Position numbers and translations under genes: made by a program. Shown here piece after piece: positions 52,876-64,000 of a DNA stretch of 64,000 nucleotides. How positions within the stretch are numbered: position 1 is the first letter of the stretch; every line of letters starts with the position of its first letter. Source of the stretch: Erigeron canadensis (Eukaryota; Streptophyta; Magnoliopsida; Asterales; Asteraceae); contig NC_057769.1 in NCBI RefSeq assembly GCF_010389155.1, positions 16,182,735-16,246,734 on the forward strand, written 5' to 3'. Under the pieces are notes generated by a model that did no database searches, was not told the origin of the DNA, and saw only the letters and a list, made by a program, of their open reading frames with translations.

Positions 52876-53859
52876 TGTGAAGTCCCTCACACGATGGTTT
52901 AACCCACAAGTGTAGAATAACAAGTCAAGTAATCACTAGAGATGACTAGTATTAAATGTCAAGTAAGCACTAGATTGGATTAGTATTACGATTAATATAA
53001 ATGCAAGAATATATATAACGTAATACGTACTTAAGCAATATAAAGATAAACAAATAAGTAAATGGTGAGACACAATGTAATTTTCAAGTGTATTTTATTT
53101 ATTGATGTTAAATAAAATACAAGGTTGTTGTGGAACAAGATATTACAAATTAAGTATCTAAACAACCTATGAAATACAAGTGATCTAATCTTTGCTAAAT
53201 AAACTCTTTGATCGAAATACTTAAAGTTGTGAAGTATCACTGTTTAGATCGAGAGTCTTTGAGTAAAGGCACCAAATTTCAAAAGTATGTAATTTGGAAG
53301 AGGAAGTGACTTGGTATTTATAGGCAAAAAGAATAAATATAATATTCTTTTTGCCGTACAAATATGGTTACTTGCATTTAAGGAAATTACATTAATTCCT
53401 TAAAAGCATTGATTAAAGTACAAGAATAAATTCACATGACAGTGACTTGTCTTCTAATTAACCAACCACCTTTACATGCGTGTAAGGCTTTTAACAAAAG
53501 ACAAATGGATTGTCCGGTTAAAGGCATGTAAAGGCATAAAGTCAATTCCTCGTAATTAGTGTTCAGACTTGTAAGGTCTAGAACACTGACAAAGGGCTCC
53601 AGTCAGGAGATCTGGTAAGTCTTCCAGTGAGCTCCGCTATTTGTCAGACTTCTTTCTTCAGACTTTAGTCTTCGACTTCAGTGAGAATGTTCTTCAGTGG
53701 AAAGATCTTGACTGGAGTGAAGTCCAGTGAACAAATCTGGTGGAATCCAGATTTCTATACAAGTAAGTTGTTCACTGTTCTTCACATAATTTCTGGACAA
53801 ATCTTCAGAGGGCTCCAGTAGTTACTTTTGGAGAGAGTCCAGTAAATCTGGACCTAACA
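52876..53859 (-). repeat. TE-D 5' LTR
   Basis: 984 bp, TGTGAAGTCCC to GACCTAACA. TATA box on the minus strand (plus 53315-53322). Matches 37433-38405 with few differences, including a short GGCATGTAAA duplication near 53525. Confidence 0.92.
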
Positions 53860-53864
53860 AAACA

Positions 53865-54200
53865 TGATGAGCCCATTTGTTGAAAATCTTCAATGTTGAT
53901 TGGACTTTGAAACTTTCTCATTGTTTTCAACGTCTTGTATCAACTTTGACTTTGAGTCTTCTCAACAAACATATTGATTTGACGATGACTCTCTAAATCA
54001 TGATCTTCTTTTGCAACTTAGAATACTTTGGAAGCATCTTTGAAATCTTTGTAGCTTTTAAGATTTCACAACTTGAACTTTTGAATGTTAATTTCAACTT
54101 GATGGTGCTTAGAGAAGTAACTTGAATCTTTGAGTAGCATGCGGAAGCTTGGTTTTGACTTTGAATTCTTTTGGATTGTGAAAGCTTGGTTATCTTATCG
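53865..54200 (-). repeat. Left arm of inverted duplication, continuation (E-type LTR)
   Basis: Reverse complement of about 55960-56350: GGGCTCATCA, AGAGAGTCAT, CCGCATGCTACTCAAAG. It continues from 37432 across the TE-D insertion; similarity fades near 54200. Confidence 0.8.
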
Positions 54201-55414
54201 GATTTCATTTGTTGATTTCTCGATATTGAATAAAATTTCATAGACCTAGTGAAGCAATGCACATCTTTACCTAACCACTCAAGTATTTCTTAACAAATGC
54301 TTGTATTATTCTCACGGAGATTTTCATATTTCTATCGACTCTTCATTTAGAAGACGATGATATTGAAAAAGGGAGACACTTTGCTCCGATCCTCGAATTC
54401 ATTTGATCACTATTGAGTCTAGAGCGTTCTTGATATATCTTTCATTTGACTAGGACACAATGAGTCATTATATGTCTTTGTGACATTGCATATCTTTGTG
54501 ATATTGATGGAACGTTGGTAGTGATATCATATTCTTGATATTCCACGATGATCGAATGGAAATTCTACGAATGCTAACATTTTTTCCAACGTTGAATGTA
54601 GGTCTCACGTTTTCATTTTATGAATTTGTTGAGTTAACAAGAAGTCTATGTGACCTCATATTTATATACCCAAAAGTCTTTGAGGATAGTAAGACATGGT
54701 TATCGAACGTTGTAAAACTACAATTTATTCGTGTTTTGATGCGGAAGTTAAGTGATCAACAATGGTGGAATGTGTGTGTTAGTGTGTGTTCTTGAGAGAG
54801 AAAGGTGTGTGTGTGGAATGATCTAATTTCATTCAATTCGTGAAAAGTGTTGTTATGGTTACAATTGTTATAAGGAAAAAAGTATTGAGGGGTATTTATA
54901 CTCTAATCAAACTTACAAAAGCTCCCCCTCAACCTTACAACTATTACACAAAAGTACATTATATTTTAATACAACTAAGCACTATTTTGTATTTATAACA
55001 AATGTCTTGTGACACTGACCATGAATTACATTCTTTAAAGCAATCTATCGGTTGAAAAACTATAGACCGAACCATTTAGGGATAAGATTTGTGCATTTCT
55101 CGATGATAACGGGAAGTCCTAAAAATAGTAATCGTATTTTTAGGCCACACCATTAATCCTTTTGATTTTTGGTCGTGTTAACGGATCATTTTTATCTGGA
55201 TTTCATTTCTCTTCACACAAACACAAAGAACACAAACACCATATAAAAATCTTTTTCCAACAACGCAACCTCACATTCTAGTTCACCAATAGGTTCATTG
55301 GGAATTGGGTTGGGTTAATTTGCTTGCTTGTCGTATGTTGTCATCTACCGTTTATGCTATCTATCATCATTGTATGATGAACACGTGTCACATATTCATC
55401 ATAAGGGGGAGAAA
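54201..55414. other. Spacer between inverted arms
   Basis: Mostly unrecognised AT-rich DNA. It includes GTGT-rich DNA near 54765-54810, a possible TATA-like GTATTTATAC near 54893, and a plus-strand polypurine tract AAGGGGGAGAAA at 55403-55414. The ORF at 54535-54795 shows no recognisable motif. Probably the 3' interior of the E-type element. Confidence 0.4.
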
Positions 55415-57734
55415 TGTTTAAATGATTGATATATAGATTTCAAGGCTTTAGGTAGAATTTGATGGATATTTGATGGATGTTAATGAATGTGTTTTGTTTG
55501 ATTGTTCAAAGGATTATTAGTTTAGGTGAAGGGAATGAAAATTATTGTGATAAGTTGAAAATTATGGGTTGTTTCTAGAAAGTTGAAAGATTGTTTCGAG
55601 ATTGAGATTTTTCAAGATGATTTTAGTTGTTGAAAGTATATGGTCGATTATGGAAAGATTTATTGGATAAATGACCATTGTTAGATGATAAGGATAGTTT
55701 GAGATTAAATGGTTGATACTTAGATAGTTAAGTTCGTTCATGCTATGAAGAGATTATTTATTTGAGGGGGAGCAAGAGTAAACTCACAAATTGTTAAATA
55801 TGCTCCGAAATGATTGTTTGTTTGAGGGAGAGCAAGAAATTTGAAGATAATTTGTTTACTTGATAAGTTGCTTCAAGATAGTTGATTGTTTGAGGGGGAG
55901 CAAGTGTTAATTGATCAAAGAATTAAATGCTCCAAGATGATTGTTAGTTCAAAGACAAGTTCGATTAAGAAATGAAGAGTTAAAGTCAAACCTAGCTTCC
56001 TCAATGCCAAAAGAATTCAAGATAACCAAGCTTTCGCAATCCAAAAGAATTCAAAGTCAAAACCAAGCTTCCGCATGCTACTCAAAGATTCAAGTTACTT
56101 CTCTAAGTAACCTCAAGTTGAAAGCAACATTCAAAAGTTCAAGTTGTGAAATCTTAAAAGCTACAAAGATTTCAAAGATGCTTACAAAGTATTCTAAGTT
56201 GCAAAAGAAGATCATGATTTAGAGAGTCATCGTCAAATCAATATGTTTGTTGAGAAGATTCAAAGTCAAAGTTGATACAAGACATTGAAAACAATGAGAA
56301 AGTTTCAAAGTTCAATCAACATTGAAGATTTTCAACAATTGGGCTCATCATGTTTATCTATGGAAGGGGTATTAATGTTATTTAGTTGATTTGTATAAAT
56401 ACCCCTCCCATAAGTCATTTATGACTGACCTTGAACTAAGCCTTTCTCTCTCTAACTTCATCTTCCATCTCCCATCACCTTCACACTAAAACACACACAT
56501 AACCCTATATCCACCATTAAACCCTCAATTAAGCTCATTTATATTCGTATCAAGAATTCTGGACAAGAGTTTGTGCGGCGCACGGAAATGGTGTACGACG
56601 CACATCGGGCTGTTTTATTTTTGGAAATTGGTTTTGTGCGGCGCACAAATTGAGTCGGCAGAAACCCTTTTGTGTTTGCACTATAAATACAAGACCAAAA
56701 CCCTCCCTTTCGATATACTTTCACTTCCAGTCGATTTTAGGGTTCTTTGAGGCATTATTCAGCAGCTTTTTCGTCCACCAAGATCTAAGGGTTGCTCAAG
56801 AGTTTCAAGGCATTCAAACATCGATTTCTTTAGCTTTTCATTGTCTTTCACACTTTGGTACAAGATGTTTACTCTTTCTTTTGCTATTTGTGACTTATTT
56901 ATGATTATGTCTAGCTAAATAACTTTATCATCCACTGAGATGAAGTGCCACAATGAATAATGGTTGCATAATCTTTTGAATTCAAGTTGATTGTTAAACG
57001 TTTTGTTGAGATCTTAACATTTTGAGTTCTTGTGCTCTTATCTATTAATTTGTTGATAGTGTATGAATGATTTAGAGGTATCTAAGTTTAGGAGTACATT
57101 GTTCTATTCGATTGGGTACAATTGATAGGTGTTAACTTGTGGTAACAAGATAATAAACGACAATAGATAACAGAATTCAAAGTGTTAACGGTTTGGTAAA
57201 ATCGATAGACAAGATTGTTTACAATAACAATACCAATTCATCAATTGAGTAGGTCTTGATAGAGAAGGTGGTCACCAGAATTTAGGGATTGAAAGATTGG
57301 TTAATGGGTCGGATAGCATAATAAGCTAGGAGTGCTACTAGTGAGTTCTTTGTTCTACCTCGTTATAAAATCAACATAATTGAATTGGTTTTAATTTAAA
57401 TGCAACCTAAATAAGTTGTGTCATGGAGTCGAAGTGGACGATCTTTTAATCTTTATTGATATAAGACAATTCTCTCTTCAATTGAATTCTACAGAATTGC
57501 TAACTCTTTTTAATTAACTAACTTTTCAAAACAAATTATAATATGACGGGAATCTTTAAAATACAACCCTTTTTCTAAGCTATTTAAAACTCGCTTGCTC
57601 TTATTAGTCTCTGTGGAACAATCCTGGACTTACTTTGAACTATATTGCATACGGACGAGTCCACTGCCCGATTGTGTGTAGTAATCGGTACGAAGTATTT
57701 CTAGATTTTAATTTAACTAGATTTTTACACATCA
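55415..57734 (+). repeat. E-type LTR in right arm (possibly full length)
   Basis: Starts TGTTTAAATG after a polypurine tract and ends TTTACACATCA at 57734. TATA box at 56682-56689. GTGCGGCGCAC palindromes near 56570-56645; GAGGGGGAGCAAG repeated at about 55763, 55823 and 55891. The 3' half matches 27503-28220 and, reversed, the left arm. It sits within the LINE fragment. The left edge is inferred. Confidence 0.5.
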
Positions 57735-58440
57735 AGATCCAACAAAGCAATCGGCCACTTCCACTCTCCTTCTTGAATTAAATCTGAAACCGTAGATTGT
57801 GTAGTGTAGCCAGCTTGTACAACCTCTCTATTGGAGATGAAGCTTCGAATTGGACAAACATCTGTCCATTTATCAAACCAAACAGATGTACTTCTTCCAT
57901 CACCAATCCTAGACCAGATATGGGGTCTAACTTGATCCCTAAGTAATAGAAGTTTACGCCATCCCCAACTGCAGTTATGAGGAATTCGAACATCCTAAAA
58001 ATTTCGAGTCCCTAATCTATACGTGAGAATCCGTTTAACCCATAGCGACTTCCTATTTTTCAGAATGCTCCAAACATGATTTACCATCAAGGCCTTGTTA
58101 ATATCAACAATTCTTTTTATGCCCAATCCACCCTTAGCTTGTGGTAGACATAACTTCTTCCATGATACTTTAGCTTTGCCTCTGATTAACTCACCTTGGC
58201 ACCAAAGGAAGCCCCTCATTTTTGCTTCAAGATCATCAATGATACATTGTGGTAGAATAAACACAGAGTCCCAATAAATGTGTAAAGATGATAGAACATA
58301 TCTGATGAGTTGAACTCGTCCTGCAAAAGAAAAATATTTATTTCTCTAGTCACTGATTCGTTTCTCCATACGCTCCACCAAAATTTTACAATCTGAATAT
58401 AGTAGTCGATTGTGTTTTGTATTTTATAGTCCAAGAGTTC
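57735..58440 (-). pseudogene. LINE ORF2 C-terminal fragment, right arm copy
   Basis: Reversed counterpart of 35310-36010: VFILPQCIIDDLEAKMRGFL, KVSWKKLCLPQAKGGLGI, then the zinc-binding RT tail up to the LTR junction at 57735. Stops interrupt it. Confidence 0.8.
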
Positions 58441-58788
58441 AAGTTTAATTCCAAGTTTATTAAGGAAATTGAATCTATATAAAATTAAAAAAGCTAATTT
58501 AATAAAAATAAATAATTAGAATGACACATGTCGATCAAAGATTACACCACGTGTCGTTTCAAGAATATCTCAATCTTGTGTTAGTTTATTAGTAGATATA
58601 TATTTAAATTGTAGTATTACCCTGAATACTAAGAGCATTCACAATGCCATACACAAATTCTCCAAGGACATATCCTAGTCAGCGTCACATTAGTTTTTTC
58701 CCCTCTACAGACATATCCTCCAAAACACCCCCAATACCAAGATTAGCCAATGACACACCATATCATTTCATAATTAACGATTTATGTG
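58441..58788. other. Right-arm non-coding DNA with MITE-like end
   Basis: Holds about 190 bp that the left arm lacks (about 58478-58665). The motif CTAAGAGCATTCACAATGCC resembles ends of plant Harbinger-type MITEs; no partner end was found. Confidence 0.35.
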
Positions 58789-59133
58789 TTTTAAAATAAG
58801 AACACGGTGAAAACACTTAAAAATTACATTTTGATGCATTAAAAGTTCATAAAACTAACATAGTGTATAACTAATTATCATTATCTAAGCGTTTAACAAC
58901 ACATTGGTCTGTCAAATCAAGAAATTTATGTTTTTTATTTTGTGCATCCATCTTTGATGCATATTCATCAAAATAATGCATCCAACAAAAAACGTGATTT
59001 TTTCGATTTTGACGGATCTTTGTGTTGTTAAACACTTCAATAATGATAATTAGTTATGCGCTATGTTAGTTTTATCGACTTTTAATGCATCAAGATGATG
59101 TTTTTAAGTGTTCTCACCGTTCTTAATTTAAAA
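58789..59133. mobile_element. Foldback MITE, right arm copy
   Basis: Inverted counterpart of 34806-35149, with the same self-complementary halves. Confidence 0.72.
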
Positions 59134-59408
59134 GTATTCTTATCGGTTACCATATATATATATATAGCCAAAGACGGCCGCGGGCCGCCCCTTGGGGGGA
59201 CGGATGACCAAAGACGGACCAAAGATGCATCTGGCCCAATGGTGTTGCAATGGAAGACGGATGGACCATAGACGGACCAAAGATACATCTGGCCTAGTTG
59301 TGTTGCAATGGAAGACGGATGGACAAAAGATGCACCTAGCCCAAAATCTAATTAAATGTATATATATATATATAATAGAAATATTGAATAGAAGGGAACA
59401 AAACAAAA

Positions 59409-60180
59409 CTAGTTATTAACCCCGTACGTTGCCGCAGGTACTTTTTTTATATAATATAGTTTTGGCAAATTTATGTCAAATATTGGAACTCAAACTTTAA
59501 AAATGACAACTTATCATCTAGCAATAATATTAAAAATATTATAAAAGAATAATAAGTCGTATAAAAAACAAACAAAAACTATATTAATGCTTTAATTGTT
59601 TCATGAATTTAAAACCAAAGCATGATAAAAATTATTATATATTAAAAACATTATATATATGTATAAAAACGGAAATAAATAATCAAAACCAAATCTTTAA
59701 AGTAAAACCATAATTGTGTGCAAATTGCATGATGAAAACCTGAGAACTTAAAAGTTTAGTGTCAATAAAAATGAAAACAAATTTTTGTGGGATACAAGTT
59801 AAAAAATGAAAATTTTAATTAGAAAATAACAACTAAACGTGTAGCAATACAATAAAAATATTTTTTAAAAATTTAAGATGTATAAAAACAACATGAACGT
59901 AAGATGTAACGATGATAAAATTTATTGTATAATAAAACGTTATATATATAAAAAGACAAATGAAAATAATTAAATACCAAATGTTTAAAAGTAAAACCGT
60001 AACTATGTGAAAGTTGTTTCAAAAAAACATGAGAACCTAAAAATTTTAGTGACATGAAAATAAAAATGAAAATGAAAACTTTGATGTGGATAAATGTTAA
60101 AAAAATAGAAATTTTAGGGGGTTAAATCTAAATTTGATTAAAATTTAGGAAGTTAAAACGAAACTTAGTTAAAATTAATA
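59409..60180 (-). mobile_element. Helitron 3' part, right arm
   Basis: Minus-strand terminus: GC-rich GCGGCAACGTACGGGG then TTAATAACTAG ending at 59409. The body extends right as AT-rich DNA with two diverged direct copies of a roughly 280-bp unit (CCAAATCTTTAAAGTAAAACC near 59690, ACCAAATGTTTAAAAGTAAAACC near 59975). The 5' end is not defined; no Rep/helicase. Confidence 0.55.
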
Positions 60181-60407
60181 TATGCTTTAAAAGGTTGTAA
60201 ATTTCAAGCATAAAGTACTTGTACCATTTCCTTTACCCACCAGAATCCTGTTCTTATTGTTGTTGTTTCTGTAACAAATAGGAGTATATATGACTATATG
60301 TATATGCGTTTAAATAATTTATTAATTGGTTGATTGATAGGTAAAGATTGCTGGGGTTGATCTGATGTACTTTCTTGTGGATCTAAACTATCATTTTAAT
60401 TATTATT

Positions 60408-60438
60408 ATGACTTCTATACAAAACAACAACAATCAAG
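60408..60438 (+). CDS. Possible first coding exon of exonuclease gene
   Basis: ATG at 60408 followed by ten codons (MTSIQNNNNQ) and a GT donor at 60439. Joined to the acceptor at 60806-60807 it enters the next exon in frame. The T-rich stretch after it suits a plant intron. Short, so tentative; translation could instead start at 60813. Confidence 0.4.
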
Positions 60439-60807
60439 GTTTTTTTCTTTCTTTCTTTATTTATTTTTCTCTTTTATTTATTTATTTAACTGCTTGTCTT
60501 TTTATATCGCACTTCTTGAAATCTGTTTTAGGGATTTTTATTAATAATAATGTTCATCGGTGTTTGGGATATATATTTTATCAATATTTGGTCACACTTA
60601 ACCCATATTCACAAATCTGATTTAGACAATCCACAATGTAGCACTTACGATTAGAAATACAATTTTAAAGTATACTCTGCAAATTCTATTGAATTGGTTC
60701 AATGATTTGGTGTTGATTATTAAACTATCTGTTTAAGTTGATTTTGATTACCACGACTATTGCATCGTTGATAATACAATAATCAACTATTTATATGTTG
60801 ATTGCAG

Positions 60808-61385
60808 AAACCATGCCATTGAACTGTGAGGCCCTCACATCAGGCCTTCAAAGTAATGGGCACCTACAAACACCACAGTGTAACGGGAGTCCATTAGAAG
60901 GGTTTATAGAACCCAAAAATGATGTCTTTACACATGCAAATTTTCTAGAACTAGATCGCACAATAGCTACTGAATTGTTCGAGTCTTCTATTGAACCCAA
61001 CAAAAAACCTGCATACATAGATTCATGGTTTTTGCATTCTGGCATCAAGGTGGCACAACTATGCCAGTTGAACAGTGTGGAACGCCAATTTTATCCTTTC
61101 TTGGTAAATAATCGGGTTCAAAATTCTCCATTTTTCATGTTTCCTCGAAGTTACCCTTGTGATTATGACCATCAAGAGTTCCATTTTTTTGTGGTTATCG
61201 ATTTTGAGGCTACATGTGACAAGGAAAGGAATCCTCATCCCCAAGAGATCATTGAGTTTCCTTCAGTTATAGTGAGTAGTGTGACTGGTCAACTAGAAGC
61301 TTGTTTCCAAACATATGTCCGTCCAACGTGCAATCAGCTTTTGAGTGATTTTTGCAAAGATTTGACAGGAATCCAGCAAATTCAG
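60808..61385 (+). CDS. 3'-5' exonuclease (ERI1-like, DEDDh), 5' coding exon, gene continues past window
   Basis: The exon begins after acceptor TTGATTGCAG; ATG at 60813. About 125 residues without a clear domain are followed by FFVVIDFEATC, the Exo I motif with catalytic Asp130 and Glu132 (D-F-E). Next come PQEIIEFPSVIV and the conserved DFCKDLTGIQQIQ at the exon end. Donor CAG|GTATTT at 61386, phase 0. This pattern matches eukaryotic ERI1/THEX1-type exoribonucleases (the plant At3g15140 type), which trim RNA 3' ends. The rest of the catalytic domain (second and third Asp, His) must lie right of 64000. This is the only host protein gene seen. Confidence 0.85.
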
Positions 61386-62677
61386 GTATTTACAAGGTTT
61401 TCTATGGCAATATTGCTTGTATTATGATTTGTATTTAACTATTTATGAATAAATAGTTCAACACTTCACTGTAGGTGTCTAGTTGATTTATCCGTTCTTC
61501 TCATTGGTACAGATTATTGCTTTCTACTATTTAAGAAGTTATTATAATTTGGTAAGCAATAATTTTTTTTTTTGACACCTCTCTTGTGCCAACTTAAACA
61601 CAAATTTATTGAAGTACATAATTTAGGTTAGAAGGGTTTTAGCCTTGTTAAGACATAAGTTTATCCTTCAATTTTAAACAATTCACTAACCCTATTTTAA
61701 TACTAGATAAGTTGCATGAAATTTAGTCTCTTAAAGCTACATGTTACAATTCATGGCTTGTTTTTGAAAAACATTGACAACACTTAGGGTTGTTGTTGTC
61801 CCGTACATAAAATTAAGGTTTTAGGTTACATAAAAGAAAGTGAATTAAGTAAAATAATTAACATATAATGTTGTTAGTTTAATAGTTTATGTATATACTT
61901 AATTTACATAGCTCGATTTGTATAAAGTGTAGGGTTAATGACTTAAAGTGTATACATTGGAGTTTAGATAGTTTTATTAGTGTAAGGATCTTTCAAGAAT
62001 CTTTTCTTAGCTAGGTTTATAATTTAGTGGAGGGTCTTAAGATGTAAGAAACTAACAAGTTAAATTGACTTGAGGCACTGGTATGTAGTTGTCTCCTTTT
62101 TTTTATGGTGGCAATATAGATCATTTTATTATTGTACTTAAAGTTAATAGGAACTCAAATAGTCAATAGAATACATCATGTTGCGGTGGAATTTGGCAGT
62201 TTGTCAGACAGGAATTCAATTTCCAATTGGGTAGTTTTACCAACAGTAGTTTATAGTCTTCGTTTTTCCAATGTTGTAAATGACTACTATATTAATTATC
62301 AATATATTTAACCCTTGGTTATATCTTCTTTAAACCTGCTCAACCTGCATGACCCATATCTTTTTAGTAAAGATTTTCAATTTGATTAGTTGTCCCATTA
62401 CCATTACGACTAAAGCAATGATAGATTTAGCCACTGGGTTAGAAAAAGAGTTATGTTTGGCTTACTAGGGACGTATGTGATTCAATGGGTTAGAATTTGT
62501 TTTCAAATACCTAGCAAGTAATGAAAGTCTGAAACTTTTCATGTTAAAGTAGAGAGTTATTCAGGAATGACTCCTCACAAAGCATTGCTCAATGGTTCTG
62601 TCTAGAAATGGAAAATGGGTGAGTTTGGCTGGATTGGAACACTTTTTGTTCATCGTTAGTATATTTCTGTGATATTG
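61386..62677 (+). other. Intron of the exonuclease gene, first part
   Basis: Starts GTATTTAC. T-rich, no ORF or repeat recognised. No exon with the next exonuclease motif was found before the window end, so the intron is longer than 2.6 kb. Confidence 0.65.
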
Positions 62678-63771
62678 TGATGCGTAAAACATGCAAATCT
62701 AAGCACAACGGAAGTTAATAACAACTTGAAGCTACTATTTTTAGTATTTTCTGGATTTTTAATGAAATAAAACAACAAAATAAGCTAAATAAATAAAAGG
62801 ATAGATTAAATAATCCACCATCAAGATTCGTAAAGACCAAGCCACCGGAATCAAGGATAAAGGAAACACTCAAACCCACTACTATGTTTGATAAAGATCG
62901 AGTCACCACAAACACAGATAAAGGAATCGAAGATTTTGGATCTCACCACTATATTTGATAAAGGACGAACCACCACAAATATAGATAAAGGGATCACTCT
63001 AAGCCATCAAGATCAAAGATCTATAAAGGTAAATGAAGATTTTTGTAAGAAATAGAGGTTGCTCTATTAATTCATTCAATTTAACATCAAAACTCCCTTT
63101 TCAAATAAGAAATACAACCCATATTTATAGCCACATAAACTATTTCTTAGGAATTAACGTGATAATAATAAAATAATAAAAAGCTGTCATGGGCAAAGGA
63201 CAACCACTAATTTATTAGGCAATAGGAAATGGATATGCAAAGCTTCTAGAAAGATTCCTTCTGCACATGGCTCACAAACCGTTAGGATTAACGTTGTCAC
63301 ATGCTCCTTTATTCTTCCTGTCAACAGTTGTCATTCTTTCTTTATTGGGCCCACAAACATGTGACTGAAACAAACTTTATTGAAAACTGGAACTTAAATC
63401 TAAAGCATCCATCTGGAGACTTAAATCTGGAGCATCCATCTAGAGACTAAACTGGAGCTGGTCACTGGAGTGCTTTAGTGGTAAACTTCACTGGTGGATC
63501 ACTACTGGCTTTATCCGGAGAAACACGCCACTGGAGAAGTGTTACAACTGGTGGTTGAACTGGCTCAATGAACACTTGTCTGAAACGGGCTATTGCTGGC
63601 AGAATTAGCATGGCCTGTTCAGATGGCATTATTCGTTCAGAATCTCCCTTCAGTTCAGATAACCCCTTCAGCTCAGAAATTGACTTCAGTTCAGACGACT
63701 TCTTCAGTTCAGTAGATTTACTTAGTTCACTGGCGTCAGTCAGTTCAGTGAATCTGGACATTTCCACATCA
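62678..63771 (-). mobile_element. Solo LTR of the TE-F family
   Basis: TGATGCGTAAAAC to CCACATCA, reverse of the TE-F LTR, flanked by TATTG (62673-62677) and TTTTG (63772-63776), an imperfect 5-bp target duplication. No internal region is present, so LTR-LTR recombination removed it. On the minus strand it still holds a frame at 63462-63782 that encodes repeated S-E-L words and MLILPAIARFRQVF, as in the TE-F pol tail. TATA box reversed near 63124. Confidence 0.85.
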
Positions 63772-64000
63772 TTTTGTCTCAAATATAATTAAAAAAAGTT
63801 AATTTAGTTTCAATAGTTATCTTATTCCTTTACATAAACGATTTTCGAGATTATGTGCATTGACGTTGCCTTTACATGACATTCTACCAATTTATTTCAA
63901 GCTAATTTTGTTAGTTTTATTTACATGTTTGACTAGTTAGATTTATAAGTTACCTATTGTGACCGATTTATAAGTGTAGGTTGAACTTGTTATATTTTGT
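63772..64000 (+). other. Intron of the exonuclease gene, continuation
   Basis: AT-rich, nothing recognised; runs off the window. Confidence 0.6.

Larger units (their letters stand above)
37433..53859 (-). mobile_element. TE-D: Sirevirus-like Ty1/copia retrotransposon, minus strand (split by TE-B)
   Basis: LTRs 37433-38405 (plus one base at 45384) and 52876-53859, TSD AAACA at 37428-37432 and 53860-53864. About 9.4 kb without the TE-B insertion. Minus-strand order is PBS, gag, protease, integrase, RT, RNase H, truncated accessory ORF, polypurine tract. The uninterrupted target is preserved in the right inverted arm at 56351-56355. Several stops and frameshifts, but RT/RNase H is one intact frame. 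Confidence 0.92.

Noticed and set aside
54535..54795. 86-codon ORF between the inverted arms
   Set aside because: No motif, ends in GTGT-rich low-complexity DNA, no sign of a gene structure.

Overview
This window is plant nuclear DNA, almost entirely nested retrotransposons, with the 5' part of one host gene at the right end. The evidence is: tRNA-iMet-type primer-binding sites (TGGTATCAGAGC), tRNA-Asp-type sites (TGGCGCCGTTxxCGGGGA), Sirevirus-like Ty1/copia elements with long accessory ORFs after pol, a Helitron 3' terminus, a LINE fragment, and a spliced eukaryotic gene. The style of the elements suggests a eudicot, possibly Asteraceae; that is inference only. No bacterial, phage or CRISPR features are present.

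Layout. (1) 1-10713: minus-strand copia element TE1 with near-identical LTRs (3' LTR cut by the window edge). It is inserted in a plus-strand copia relic (10714-12072). (2) 12073-12827: LTR scraps, including a 'C-type' LTR copy. (3) 12828-27502: minus-strand copia element TE-A, a complete but nonsense-ridden gag-pol plus a large 3' accessory gene. (4) 27503-28408: piece of a tRNA-Asp-primed LTR (E-type) and its leader. It is interrupted by a plus-strand Ty3 element TE-F (28409 to about 34176) whose pol frame runs into its 3' LTR. (5) About 34181-37432 and 53865-54200 form the left arm, and about 55960-59735 the right arm, of a long inverted duplication. The arms hold a Helitron end, a foldback MITE, a LINE 3' fragment and an E-type LTR. 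(6) The left arm is split by minus-strand copia TE-D (37433-53859, TSD aaaca). TE-D's 3' LTR is split by plus-strand TE-B (38406-45378, TSD ctaac), which carries a tRNA-Asp-type LTR fragment (about 40229-41390). (7) From about 60230: a host gene for a DEDDh 3'-5' exonuclease of the ERI1-like type. Its large intron holds a solo LTR of the TE-F family (62678-63771).

Function. Gag forms the particle; protease, integrase, RT and RNase H carry out the copy cycle. In every copia copy here at least one of these is broken. The most interesting unit is the post-pol accessory gene of TE-A and TE-B, with a relative in TE1. It appears to be an independent plant-type transcription unit: in TE-A a TATA box, a 5'-UTR intron, a second intron conserved in both copies, and about 950 codons. 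In TE1 the counterpart also has a TATA box and leader immediately upstream of its ATG.
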